NCBI RefSeq assembly: GCF_021343995.1
Contig: NZ_JAJTTE010000066.1
Location: 1 to 34,819, forward strand
Reading direction: 5' to 3'
Length of the DNA: 34,819 nt
Source: Pseudonocardia terrae
Lineage (GTDB): Bacteria; Actinomycetota; Actinomycetes; Mycobacteriales; Pseudonocardiaceae
The stretch's first letter is position 1. Every line of letters starts with the position of its first letter. A program made the translations under genes and the position numbers. The notes below the pieces were generated by a model. The model was not told where the DNA came from. It saw nothing but the letters and a program-made list of their open reading frames with translations, and ran no database searches. Shown here piece after piece: positions 1-8,000 of this stretch.

Positions 1-164
1 TCGGTACCGCTCTGCGCGGCCGGACCTGGCGAGACCACGACATCGTCGTCTGCGGTCCGCCCCGCATGCAGCAGTCCGCCCTCAGCCGGCTCGTGGCCGC
101 CGGCGTGCCCACCGACCGGATCCACTGCGACCCGCTCCCGACCTCGGTGGCGATCCGGCCGTGA
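1..164 (+). CDS. FNR-type flavin oxidoreductase, C-terminal end (partial)
   Basis: The gene enters from the left edge and only its last 53 residues are visible (first full codon at 3, TGA at 162-164). The tail contains VVCGPPRMQ, the typical NAD(P)-ribose/FAD-side motif (CGPxxM) that closes ferredoxin-NADP reductase-like domains. It is followed by a helix (SALSRLVAAGVP) and the DRIHCDPL strand normal for this fold. Such domains pass electrons between NAD(P)H and a flavin and are found in flavohemoglobins, phenol hydroxylase-type reductases and ferric reductase-like membrane proteins. Which one this is cannot be told from the tail. The next gene starts on a GTG that overlaps this stop (GTGA), so the two are translationally coupled. 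Confidence 0.75.
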   Translation, partial: GTALRGRTWRDHDIVVCGPPRMQQSALSRLVAAGVPTDRIHCDPLPTSVAIRP

Positions 165-574
165 CCTCGCCGAACCTGCCGGACATCTGCCGCGACGACG
201 ACGGGGAGTCGCTCGACCCCGCCGATCCGGTCGACCCGGCCGCACCGGTCGACCTCGCGCTCGTCGCCGAGATCGTTCGCCGGGCCGGACTCGACTGCCG
301 TGTCGACCCGGCCCCACCGGGCGCGCTGCGTGCGCGCCGCGCCCACGGGCCCGGACCGTGGACCGTCAGCGCGGGGAGCTGCCGCGAAGCCACGGCCCCG
401 CTGGCGTTCGTCGGCCCGACCGGCTCGTCGCGGACCCGCCTGCTGCGCAACCCCGACGAACGCCACCTCGCCGCACTCGTCGTCCTCCAGGCCCTCCGGC
501 CCGACCCCGACGAGCCGTTCACCCACGACGAGGCCGCCGCCTGCGGCCTCGCCGACGACCTGATCTGGGCCTGA
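161..574 (+). CDS. hypothetical protein, coupled to the upstream FNR oxidoreductase
   Basis: A 137-residue acidic, proline-rich protein that I do not recognise. The GTG start overlaps the upstream stop by four bases (GTGA), the main support for the start and for the frame being real. The N-terminal third is very rich in Asp and Pro (many DP steps, residues 8-30) and probably disordered. Residues 30-137 contain alternating helix-like segments and end in an acidic tail with a DEAAACGL segment. No transmembrane segment, signal peptide or known catalytic motif is visible. Coupling to an FNR-type reductase suggests an accessory role in the same redox step, but that is inference only. Confidence 0.5.
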   Translation: MTSPNLPDICRDDDGESLDPADPVDPAAPVDLALVAEIVRRAGLDCRVDPAPPGALRARRAHGPGPWTVSAGSCREATAPLAFVGPTGSSRTRLLRNPDERHLAALVVLQALRPDPDEPFTHDEAAACGLADDLIWA

Positions 575-916
575 CCGCCCTCCCCACTCCCTGATCTCTT
601 CGGCCGCGGCCCGGGTCGACCGAGTGCGGCGGCCGGGCGCGCAATGTGGATCCGCCCATCCGTGGCCCCGTCGAAGTGGTCGGCCTTCCGTTGTCGCCCC
701 TTGCGATCCAGTTCACAGTGAAACGGTCCGTGCGGACGGCGACGGCCGCCGCCACCGCCGCGCGCACGGTCCACAGAGGACGACACCCGGACGGTCACCC
801 GCACGGGCCCCGACACGATCGGGGCCCGCGCGGGAGCGTGGGCGCACACCGGCACCCGCGCCGCCCGGGCCGTGATCCGACGCCGGCAACGACGCCGGCA
901 CGACCCGAGGACGACC
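575..916. other. intergenic region with strong hairpin upstream of MFS gene
   Basis: No gene is supported in this 342-base gap. It holds a short palindrome, TTCAC-A-GTGAA at 712-722, which could be an operator half-pair. It also holds a perfect 10-bp inverted repeat with a 5-base loop at 804-828 (arms CGGGCCCCGA and TCGGGGCCCG), extendable to 801-831 with one mismatch. No T-tract follows. The hairpin lies about 90 bases before the MFS start, so it could be a terminator for the upstream pair or a leader structure. Two near-identical copies of GACGCCGGCA sit just before the coding region at about 880-902. Confidence 0.4.
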
Positions 917-2257
917 ATGTCGCTCACCGCAGCCACGCCACCGATGCGCCTGTTCGCGGGCCGCCGGGGACTGATGCTCGCCAGCATCCTGCTCCTCAAC
1001 TTCGTCGTCTGGCTCGACAGCGCGAAGTTCAGCCTGCTCAACCCGTTCTGGTCCGCCGACCTCCACCTGTCACCCGCGCAGATCTCCGGTGCCACGGCGA
1101 GCTACCTGCTCGGGTACTTCCCGCTGCTGCTGCTCGCCGGGATCATGGCCGACCGCATCGGCGCGAAACTGATGCTGATCATCTGCATCGTGGGGGTGAC
1201 GGTGCTGTCGGCGACGATGGCGTTCGTCCACACCTACGAGGAGATGTGGTGGCGCAACTTCTTCTTCGGCATCTTCTTCGGGTTCCTGTGGGCACCGTCG
1301 CAGCGGCTGCTCTCGGTCTGGTTCCCGGGAGCGCTCAACGCCCGGGCCACCTCGGTCTGGATGAGCTCCTGCCTCGTGGCCGGCGTGATCGCCCCGGCGA
1401 TCGCGCTGCCGCTCGCCAACCACCTGTCCTGGCGTGACGCGTTCCTGATCGTCGCGGCGCTCGGCGTCCCGGCGCTGATCATGCTCGTGCTGTTCACCTC
1501 CAACAAGCCGGAGAAGCTGCGGGGCATCTCCGCCGAGGAGGTCGCGTCGATCCGGCAGGAGCACCGCGGCGCGACCGTGCGGGAGAAGCTGACCTTCCGC
1601 GAGCTCCTGACCGCGCTCAAGAGCCGCAGCGTGCTCACGATGATCATCGCCACGGCGTTCGCGACGACCCCGACCTGGCTCTCCGGGCCGTGGCTGCCCT
1701 ACGGCCTGATCACCCTCGAGAAGGTCAACCCCGACACCGTCGCCTGGGTGAGCCCGCTCATCGCCGCCGTTCCCGTGCTGTTCGGGTTGGTCAACGGCAC
1801 GCTGGTCGCCCGGTTCTTCGGCGGCCGGACGCGGCCGTGGCTGGTCCTCGGCCCGGCCTGCGGGGCGATCGGCTTCGCGCTCGGTGTGGTGCTCCACGAT
1901 TCCAGCTGGGTCCTGTGGGGCTTCTTCATCGGCGCCTTCGCGTTCCTCTGCGACCCGATGTTCTGGGGCACGGTCAACAGCTACTGGTCCGGCATCGCCC
2001 GTCCGGAGGTCACCGGCACGCTCAACGGCGCCTCGGCGGCCATGCAGGTGGCGGTGGGGTGGATCCTCACCGACCAGAGCGGCAAGTGGATCGACTCGGC
2101 GGCGGAGGGCCGGGCCCAGCTCGACACCGTGTGGATCGTGGGCGCGATCGTGTTCGCGATCGCGATCATCCCGGTCCTCCTCTCCCGCGAGGTGCGGGTG
2201 CACCAGGCCGTCGCGGCTGAGGTGTCGCCGGCCCCGCAGCCGTCGCCGACCGCCTAG
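917..2257 (+). CDS. MFS transporter, anion/cation symporter-like
   Basis: A 446-residue integral membrane protein with about 12 hydrophobic segments in two six-helix halves and a central charged loop around residues 190-240 (KPEKLRGISAEEV). It starts with an Arg-rich stretch before helix 1, and helix 1 carries WLDSAKFSLLNPF. The loop after helix 2 has the MFS signature-like GIMADRIGAK (motif A, consensus GxxxDRxGxR/K). The pattern best fits the anion:cation symporter (ACS) branch, which imports organic acids. The substrate cannot be read from sequence. I chose ATG 917 because GAGGACGACC lies directly before it; an earlier GTG at 872 would add 15 basic residues. No neighbour suggests a pathway. 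Confidence 0.85.
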   Translation: MSLTAATPPMRLFAGRRGLMLASILLLNFVVWLDSAKFSLLNPFWSADLHLSPAQISGATASYLLGYFPLLLLAGIMADRIGAKLMLIICIVGVTVLSATMAFVHTYEEMWWRNFFFGIFFGFLWAPSQRLLSVWFPGALNARATSVWMSSCLVAGVIAPAIALPLANHLSWRDAFLIVAALGVPALIMLVLFTSNKPEKLRGISAEEVASIRQEHRGATVREKLTFRELLTALKSRSVLTMIIATAFATTPTWLSGPWLPYGLITLEKVNPDTVAWVSPLIAAVPVLFGLVNGTLVARFFGGRTRPWLVLGPACGAIGFALGVVLHDSSWVLWGFFIGAFAFLCDPMFWGTVNSYWSGIARPEVTGTLNGASAAMQVAVGWILTDQSGKWIDSAAEGRAQLDTVWIVGAIVFAIAIIPVLLSREVRVHQAVAAEVSPAPQPSPTA

Positions 2258-2334
2258 GATCATCGCCGTCGCCGCAGGCCACCGCCCGCACGAGCTGCGG
2301 TGCTCCTCGGTCTGCGGCGCGACGGGAGACTCCG

Positions 2335-2826
2335 ATGGGCTCGTTCGATGTGCTGCTGGACTCTGAACGCACCCAGCTCGACGCGTTCGTCGAGGAGTAC
2401 CGCAGCGCGCTCGAGGCAGCCCTCGACGGCCTCACGGAGGAGCAGGCCCGCCGCCGGCTCGTCCCGTCGGCGACGACGGTGCTCGGGCTGCTCAAGCACG
2501 TCACGTGGATGCAACGGGTGTGGTTCGAGGAGTGCGTCGGCGGCACGTCCCGTCGGGAGCTCGGCCTGGTGCAAGGCCCGGACGAGTCCTTCCGCCTCGC
2601 CGACGACGACACCGTCGCCTCCGTCACGGCAGCCCACCGGGAGGCCTGCGCGACGGCCCGGGCGGCGGTCGCCGACCTGCCGCTGAACGCAGTCGTGACC
2701 GGTCACCGGGGCGGCCCCCGCACGCTGCACTGGGTGTACCTGCAGGTCCTGCGCGAGCTGGCCCACCACTGCGGGCACGCCGACATCCTGCGCGAACAAC
2801 TACTCGCCGGCCGCGTCCGAGGGTGA
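2335..2826 (+). CDS. DinB / DUF664 family protein
   Basis: A 163-residue helical protein of the DinB/DUF664 superfamily, which includes mycothiol- and bacillithiol-dependent transferases. Visible family features are the N-terminal helix ending in GLTEEQARRRLVPS, the LLKHVTWMQRVWF segment with His55, and near the C-terminus an H-x3-H pair at His144/His148 inside LAHHCGHADILREQ. Together these three histidines form the usual metal site. Length is normal for the family. Start ATG 2335 has GGGAGAC seven bases upstream. The actual substrate is unknown. A mycothiol-dependent detoxification role is a reasonable inference for an actinobacterium but is not shown by the sequence. Confidence 0.88.
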   Translation: MGSFDVLLDSERTQLDAFVEEYRSALEAALDGLTEEQARRRLVPSATTVLGLLKHVTWMQRVWFEECVGGTSRRELGLVQGPDESFRLADDDTVASVTAAHREACATARAAVADLPLNAVVTGHRGGPRTLHWVYLQVLRELAHHCGHADILREQLLAGRVRG

Positions 2827-2836
2827 CGCGCGCGGA

Positions 2837-3181
2837 TCAGGGACGCTCCTCCTCGTGGTCGCTCGCGACCCGGATGATCGTCTTGCCGGGGGTGCGCCGG
2901 TGGCGCGCGAACGCGGCGGCCGTCTCGTCGAGCGGGCGCACGTCGCCGACGACGGGCCTCAGGCGCCCGTCCCGGAGCCGCTGGGCCAGGTCGGCGAGCC
3001 GTGCCCGGTCGGGTTCGACGACGAAGAAGACGGCGCGGCCGTCGTCGGGGTGTACGGCGGGTGGCTCGGCGATGGTGACGAGGGTGCCGCCGGGGCGTAG
3101 GAGGGCGGTCGACCGCTCGAGGACGTCGCCGCCGATCACGTCGAGGACCACGTCGACCTGGCCGAGGCCGTCCAGGGCACC
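2837..3181 (-). pseudogene. C-terminal relic of a zinc-type (quinone oxidoreductase-like) dehydrogenase
   Basis: The minus strand encodes about 110 residues matching only the end of an MDR-superfamily NADP-dependent oxidoreductase. It has the VVLDVIGG segment of the Rossmann core, then ERSTALLRPGGTLVTIAEP, then a C-terminal lobe with DRARLADLAQRLRDGRLRPV and the terminal GKTIIRV strand. Full-length members have about 310 residues, with an N-terminal GroES-like domain and the nucleotide-binding AxxGxxG motif; neither is present. Homology fades near 3180, and the plus-strand small gene at 3267 begins shortly after. I read it as a 5'-truncated gene that faces and almost abuts the DinB gene. Confidence 0.7.
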
Positions 3182-3266
3182 GCACCCGCCGGATAGCGGC
3201 GGGGCAGCGCGTCGAGAGCCGTGCCGGGCGGAGTCGTCGCCGGGTGCCGACGGGGTATCCAGCGGA

Positions 3267-3530
3267 GTGTCGGTCTACCTCGCCTGGACATCGCGACCGC
3301 CCGTCGATCTCGTCGGCCCGTGGGAGGAGGCCCGAACGGCCGCCCCGGGAGTTCTGCTGCTCGCGAGCGACGCCTCGCTCTCCGCCGTCTACCACGCGCT
3401 CAAATGGTGCCTACCGGACGACGCCGCTCTGGTCGTGACCGTCGTGGAGCAGACCCCGAAGTCGCGCGGGCTCGCGCCGGGGACGACGACCTGGCTGCGT
3501 GCGCGGACGGAACCGGCACGCGGCGCATGA
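3267..3530 (+). CDS. small hypothetical protein (87 aa)
   Basis: An 87-residue protein read from GTG 3267 to TGA 3528-3530. It begins SVYLAWTSRPPVDLVGPWEE and continues with a hydrophobic strand GVLLLASDASLS, a helix VYHALKWCLPDD, a strand AALVVTVVEQTPK and a tail GLAPGTTTWLRAR. This looks like a compact alpha/beta fold and not a random reading frame, because hydrophobic strands alternate with amphipathic segments in only this frame. I do not recognise the family with certainty. The ribosome-binding site is weak (GCGGA). The start sits at the edge of the decayed dehydrogenase, so the gene could have lost upstream sequence. Confidence 0.5.
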   Translation: MSVYLAWTSRPPVDLVGPWEEARTAAPGVLLLASDASLSAVYHALKWCLPDDAALVVTVVEQTPKSRGLAPGTTTWLRARTEPARGA

Positions 3531-3660
3531 CGCGCATCGGCACGCCCGCCCACGACTAGAACCGTGCGGACGGGGTACGCGGGGCGCTTCACAACCCTGC
3601 CGCCCGCGGCCCGGCCGACGACGTCGTCACGGGGCCCGAACGGCCGGACGGAGCGCACCG

Positions 3661-5334
3661 ATGAGGACGGGATCAGCCCAGGGCTGCGCCGGGCACGTGC
3701 ACGAGGGCGGATTCTACGCCTCGGACGCGGAGTTCCTGGCGTTGATCGTGCCGTTCGTGACCGGCGGGACGGACGCAGGCGAGCCGGTCGTCATCGGCTA
3801 CGACGAGCGCAAGTGCGACCTGCTACGCGCGGAGCTGCCCCGGACGGACACGGTCGACTTCATCGCCGACTCGGGGCTGTACGCGACGCCCGCGGGCGCC
3901 ATCGAGGCCTACCGTCAGCAGTTCGAGCGCCACGTGGCAGCCGGTGCCGAGCAGATCCGCATTGCCGGCGACGTCCCGCACGAGGGCAACGGCGGGCGCT
4001 TCGCCGGCTGGGACCGGTACGAGTCCGCCGTCAACGCCGTCTGGCAGGACTACCCCGTCTACAGCCGCTGCCTGTACGACGCCACCGTCGTGGCCCAGCC
4101 CGTCCGCGACGTCGTCGAACGCACGCATCGTCGCCTCCTGACGCCCGACGGCGGCTGCACGAGCCCCCGCTACCAGGAGGTCACCGAGTTCGAGCGTCTG
4201 CCGTCGTCGGCCGATCCGCTCGAGGGCACCCCACCTGACCTCAGACTGGTCGATCCGTCGCTGCGGGAGACGCGGTGCCGCGTGGCGCAGGCCGCGCGCG
4301 GGCAGGTCGACCCCTCGACCGTCGCCGAGCTGCTCTTCGCGGTCTCGGAAGCCGTCACCAACGCCCGGCTGCACGGACGACCACCCCTCGTCGTGACGGG
4401 CTGGACCGGCGCCGACCGGATCGTCGTCCGGGTGCACGACACCGGCTCCGGCCCGCCCGACCCGCTGACCGGCCTGGTCCCCGCTCCCCACGGGTGCACC
4501 GGCGCCGGCCTCGGGCTCTGGCTCAGCCACCAGTCCACGCACATCGACATCGACCTGATCACCGCGGCCGACGGCTTCACCGTCCGGCTGCGCGGCGGTC
4601 GCCTCCCCGCGCAGAGCGCGGCCCGTGCGGCCCGGGCCCGGGCCGAGACCGCCCGTCGGAGCGCCGACGACGCCGGAGCCCGCGCCGAACGACTCCGGCG
4701 GCGCGCCGACACCGCCCGGGCGCACGCCGAATGCCGACGGCGGCGCCTGGTCGAGACCGAGGCCCGCCTCGCCGCGCTGATCGGGGGGCATGCGGTCCGG
4801 TCGGCGCCGGGGACAGCCCTCGCCGCCACCATCCACGACGCCGTCGCCGGCGCGCTGCTCACCCGCTCCGGCGGGGTCCTCCCGTTCGGTGATCTGCCCG
4901 GCCACCGGCTGCTGGACACCCGCTCGGCCGTGACGACCGCCGCCGCCCACCACCTCGGCGAAGGCGGCGACCGCACCCGCTTCCTCGCCCCGGATCCCGC
5001 AGGCGGCCTGATCCGAGTCACCGCGCTGCGCTGCCCCCCGCACCTCGGCACCACCCGCGGGATGCTCGTGCTGCTCTCGCCACCGCCGGACCTGCACCGG
5101 CTGACCCCGCTCGACCTGACCATCCTCGGGCTGCTGATCGACGACTGGCCGGACGGCCGGATCGCCGCGTGGCTGCAGCTGCCCGAGGGCACCGTGACCG
5201 GACGCATCGAGTACATCACCGCAGCTCTCCACGCCCCCGACCGCGCGCTCGCCCTCAGCCGGGCCACCCGGCGCGGCCTGTACATCCCCCGGTCGTTGGC
5301 CGCTCCCCCACCCGGTGGGGTCCCGCACTCCTGA
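3661..5334 (+). CDS. MEDS sensor + HATPase + coiled coil + LuxR-like HTH fusion protein
   Basis: A 557-residue multi-domain regulator. Residues 8-165 resemble the MEDS (DcmR-type sensory) domain: HVHEGGFYASDAEF at the front, then VIGYDERK, YRQQFERHVAAGAEQIRIAGDV and the WxxYESAVN/YCLYD-like segment. Residues about 195-305 are an anti-sigma-factor-like HATPase with N box LLFAVSEAVTNARLHG, G1 box VRVHDTGSGPP and G2 box GAGLGLWLS. Residues 310-380 are an Ala/Arg-rich coiled coil. After a middle region (380-475), residues 480-530 form a LuxR-like helix-turn-helix (LDLTILGLLIDDWPDGRIAAWL). MEDS-HATPase proteins are common in actinobacteria; the DNA-binding end is not usual. I chose ATG 3661 for GGAGCG upstream and because MEDS homology begins right after. 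Confidence 0.82.
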   Translation: MRTGSAQGCAGHVHEGGFYASDAEFLALIVPFVTGGTDAGEPVVIGYDERKCDLLRAELPRTDTVDFIADSGLYATPAGAIEAYRQQFERHVAAGAEQIRIAGDVPHEGNGGRFAGWDRYESAVNAVWQDYPVYSRCLYDATVVAQPVRDVVERTHRRLLTPDGGCTSPRYQEVTEFERLPSSADPLEGTPPDLRLVDPSLRETRCRVAQAARGQVDPSTVAELLFAVSEAVTNARLHGRPPLVVTGWTGADRIVVRVHDTGSGPPDPLTGLVPAPHGCTGAGLGLWLSHQSTHIDIDLITAADGFTVRLRGGRLPAQSAARAARARAETARRSADDAGARAERLRRRADTARAHAECRRRRLVETEARLAALIGGHAVRSAPGTALAATIHDAVAGALLTRSGGVLPFGDLPGHRLLDTRSAVTTAAAHHLGEGGDRTRFLAPDPAGGLIRVTALRCPPHLGTTRGMLVLLSPPPDLHRLTPLDLTILGLLIDDWPDGRIAAWLQLPEGTVTGRIEYITAALHAPDRALALSRATRRGLYIPRSLAAPPPGGVPHS

Positions 5335-5412
5335 TCCACGCCCGCGACGGAGCCGCGAATCCGGACATCGGAGCACCGAACCTGGACACGGCGTTCTGCA
5401 GGACGACGGGCC

Positions 5413-6477
5413 TCAGGGTCGCAGCAGGACCGACGCGAGCGGCCGCCGCGGCGTCGGCGCCAACGGTGCGGCACCGGGGAGCGGGACGCCGATCCGGATG
5501 AGGATCTGCGGCTCGTCCGGCATCCGCAGCGCCGCGCACAACCGCGTGCGAGTCGAGGGGAGCTCAACTGCCTGGCTGAGCGGAGCGGTGGCCAGGCCGG
5601 CACGGGTCGCGGCGAGGAGCACGGCACTCAGCGCCTCGCCCGCCGCGAGCCTGGCCGCGGCGTCGTCGCGCGGCGTGGCGAGGAGCAGGAGCGTCCCGCC
5701 GTCCGTACCGCCGGACGTGCCGGAACCTCGGCACGGGGCGAGCGTCCCGGCGGGGAACCGCTGCAGGTGCGGTTGGTCCCACAGCCCGGTCCGGGTCGGC
5801 ACCGCACCGCGCGGGACGCCGTCGTGGGCGTTGGCGTAGCGGTGCGTCCACAGCAGGAGCTCGGCGAGGCAGCCCGGCACGCGCCGCTGCTCGCGCGCGG
5901 CGGAGCGCAGCACCTCGTTCACCCGATGCAGCACGGTCGGGTCGATCACCGGCAGCGCGAGGACCCCGTGGCGAGCCGCCCGGCTGACGAGAGCGGCCAG
6001 CCGCCCGGCGGGAACGGCCTGCGCGGAGTAGGGCCGCCGGTCGCTGTGGCGGCGCTCGAGCTGGCCGAAGAGTGCGGCCGCGGACGGATCCGGCCGGCCG
6101 TCGACGAGGCGGACGGTCGCCAGGTGCTGCTCGTTCTCGGGATCGGGCAGGTACTCGACGTCGACGGCCGCGCCGAGTCCTGCGACGGCGACCCGGAGGT
6201 GATGCAGCGCCGCGCCGCAGCTGATGAGCAGGTCACGGCGGCCGGGGTCCGTGTCCACCAGGTGCCGGGTGGGGTCGGCGTGCAGCTCCACCTCGGTGCG
6301 CCGCACCCGCCAGCGCCACGGCTGGGTGTTGTGCACCGACGGCGCCCGGAGCGCGAGCGCGACGGCCCGCTCGAGCAGGTCACGGCCGACCTTCCCGGTC
6401 GTCTCGGCCCGTCCGGACATCGCCTGCGGGTTCGCCGGTGCGGTGGCGGCGCCCTGGATACGGATCAGCGATGTCAC
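5413..6477 (-). CDS. Acg-like nitroreductase family protein
   Basis: A 354-residue member of the nitroreductase superfamily, Acg-like subgroup, flavin (FMN) proteins known from mycobacterial dormancy regulons. The signature APSVHNTQPWRW lies at residues 45-56, followed by PTRHLVDTDPGRRDLLISCGAALHHLRVA. The second half has a RRHSDRRPY segment at about residue 140 and a C-terminal PLSQAVELPSTRTRL / PQILIRIG region typical of the two-lobed Acg fold. Length is normal. The GTG start at 6477 has a near-perfect AGGAGGA ribosome-binding site eight bases upstream. It is convergent with the MEDS regulator, 78 bases apart. No DosR-type box was recognised upstream. Confidence 0.85.
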   Translation of the reverse strand: MTSLIRIQGAATAPANPQAMSGRAETTGKVGRDLLERAVALALRAPSVHNTQPWRWRVRRTEVELHADPTRHLVDTDPGRRDLLISCGAALHHLRVAVAGLGAAVDVEYLPDPENEQHLATVRLVDGRPDPSAAALFGQLERRHSDRRPYSAQAVPAGRLAALVSRAARHGVLALPVIDPTVLHRVNEVLRSAAREQRRVPGCLAELLLWTHRYANAHDGVPRGAVPTRTGLWDQPHLQRFPAGTLAPCRGSGTSGGTDGGTLLLLATPRDDAAARLAAGEALSAVLLAATRAGLATAPLSQAVELPSTRTRLCAALRMPDEPQILIRIGVPLPGAAPLAPTPRRPLASVLLRP

Positions 6478-6562
6478 GACGAGTCCTCCTGCCTGCTGCG
6501 CTGCAGTGCTGTGGACAAGTCCACCAGGTTCCCACTATTTTCACAAGCAAATCTTGTTTTTA

Positions 6563-6912
6563 ATGCTGCGTCGTGCGCTCCGCACGACGGGCCTGGGGGG
6601 CACATCTGGTGCCCCGGCCGGCCCCGTTCCACACGTCACGTCGGACGAGGCGATCGGCCGGCTCGTCACGATGCTCGACGACCTCGACTTCGCCCCCGAG
6701 CCCGTCCGCGACGACCAGGGGACGACCGACCGGGTACGGCTGCGGCACTGCCCGTTCCTCGAGCTCGCCGGACCACACCGCGACCTCGTCTGCCCGGTGC
6801 ACCTGGGGCTGATGCAGGGCGCGCTCGGCGAACTCCGCGCCCCCGTCCAGGTCAGCGCGCTCGAACCGTTCGCGGAGGCCACCGCCTGCATCGCCCGTGT
6901 CGCCCCTCCCGG
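6563..6912 (+). pseudogene. C-terminal relic of a Cys-containing HTH (ArsR/DeoR-like) regulator
   Basis: About 110 codons match only the sensor half of a family of HTH transcription factors: AIGRLVTMLDDLDFAPEPV, then RLRHCPFLELA and LVCPVHLGLMQGALGEL, then FAEATACIARVAP. The cysteines of HCPF, LVCPVH and ACIA sit where the same family, as in the intact regulator at 8369-9103, keeps its probable metal or Fe-S ligands. The whole N-terminal winged-helix domain is missing, and there is no stop at the family end, so the frame runs on into the next gene. It faces away from the nitroreductase and may be the remains of that gene's divergent regulator; this is inference. Confidence 0.6.
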
Positions 6913-6929
6913 CGGAGGGACGCTCGCCG

Positions 6930-7917
6930 ATGGACCGCACCCGCCGCCCGCAGCCCGCACTCGTCGACGACAACCCGACCGCCGCCGCAGCCGCTCGTAC
7001 CGCACCGGCCGGGAAGTCCTCAGCCACAGCCTTCACCGGAGCCGGAGGTCCGCTTCCGACAAGGTTGCCCTGCCACGGGCGCACCATCCTGCTGGGACTG
7101 GCCGCGCTGGTGGTCGCGGCGGCGGGCGTCAAGGCGGCCGCATGGCTGATCGGCCCGGTCTTCCTCGCGCTCGTCGTCGCGACCATGGTGAGTCCGCTGC
7201 AGCGGCGCCTGCGCCGGCTCGGGTGGCTCACCGGCGACGCGACCGAGGCCAACACGGTGCTCGCATCGGTGCTGGCCCGGCTCGCCGAGCTCGGCGTCGG
7301 GCCCGAGCAGCTGCGCGCCGTGCTGTCCTCCTTCGACACGAACCGGCTGGTGTCGCTGGTGACCGGCCTGCTCGTCGGGCTCGGTGGGCTGGCCGCGGAC
7401 CTGGTCTTCCTGCTCACCCTGCTGCTGTTCCTGATCGCCGAGTCGGGTGGGGCGGGCGCGCGACTGGCCGAGTTGTCCACGGACCGGGCCCCGCTCGCCA
7501 CGGCGTTGGGCGGCTTCGCCCGGAGCACGCGCCGCTTCATTGCGGTGACGACGGTGATCGGCCTGGTCACCGGGGCCGTCGACGCCGTCTTCCTGTGGGC
7601 CGTCGGGGTACCGCTGGCGGTGTTGTGGGGAGTCCTGGTCTTCCTCACCAACTACATCCCCTACCTGGGCTTCTGGATCGGGCTGCACCCCCTGCGGTCC
7701 TGGCGCTGCTGGTCGGCGGCTGGCCACTGCTGCTGGTGGTGCCGGGGGTGTTCCTCGTGGTCAACTTCGTCCTCACCTCCGTGGTACAGCCGTACTACAT
7801 CGGTGACGACGTCGACCCGAACGCCCGCTGGGCGGCGACCTGGCTCGGTCGGGTCGGGCCGGCCGCCGACCTGCCGCGCAAAGGACTTGAACTCAACCAC
7901 GGTCGAGCTTCTACCGT
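6930..7917 (+). pseudogene. AI-2E family transporter, decayed (two deletions, one frameshift)
   Basis: The frame opens at ATG 6930 behind GGAGGG and gives a disordered N-tail, two membrane segments and the family segment FLALVVATMVSPLQRRLRRLGW. It then jumps directly to a soluble region (VLARLAELGVGPEQL), skipping the roughly 70 residues that normally follow, so an internal deletion is likely. Later helices are normal (LVFLLTLLLFLIAES, VPLAVLWGVLVFLTNYIPYLGFWIGL). A missing base at about 7690 then shifts the frame. Reading the other frame gives PPAVLALLVGGWPLLLVVPG and VVQPYYIGDDV, the family C-terminal signature, followed at once by the extreme tail DPNARWAATWLG. The last two helices are therefore gone too. 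The gene is not functional. Confidence 0.75.
7887..7917 (+). promoter_or_regulatory. MerR-type promoter (19-bp spacer with dyad) before the VOC gene
   Basis: A -35-like TTGAAC (7887-7892) and a -10-like TACCGT (7912-7917) are separated by 19 bases, the overlong spacing typical of MerR/SoxR-activated promoters. Inside the spacer is an imperfect dyad: AACTCAACC, then AC, then GGTCGAGCT (7 of 9 positions pair). This is the usual layout in which a MerR-family dimer untwists the spacer. Transcription would start near 7923 and give a leader of about 78 bases before the VOC start. No MerR-family gene lies in the window, so its regulator must be elsewhere. Confidence 0.55.
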
Positions 7918-8000
7918 GGTCGGCACGTCACCGGCGGACCGGCGCCGTCGAGCCGGTGCGGACTGCTCCGACCGGCGCGGACCGACAGGGGGAAACGATC

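Noticed and set aside
880..902. Tandem GACGCCGGCA repeats before the MFS gene as a CRISPR-like or satellite repeat
   Set aside because: Only two copies, about 12 bases apart, no spacers; not a repeat array.
6541..6557. Inverted repeat ACAAG-CAAAT-CTTGT in an AT-rich spot between the nitroreductase and the regulator relic
   Set aside because: Five-base arms are too short to call an operator with confidence, although a MarR- or ArsR-like site is possible there.
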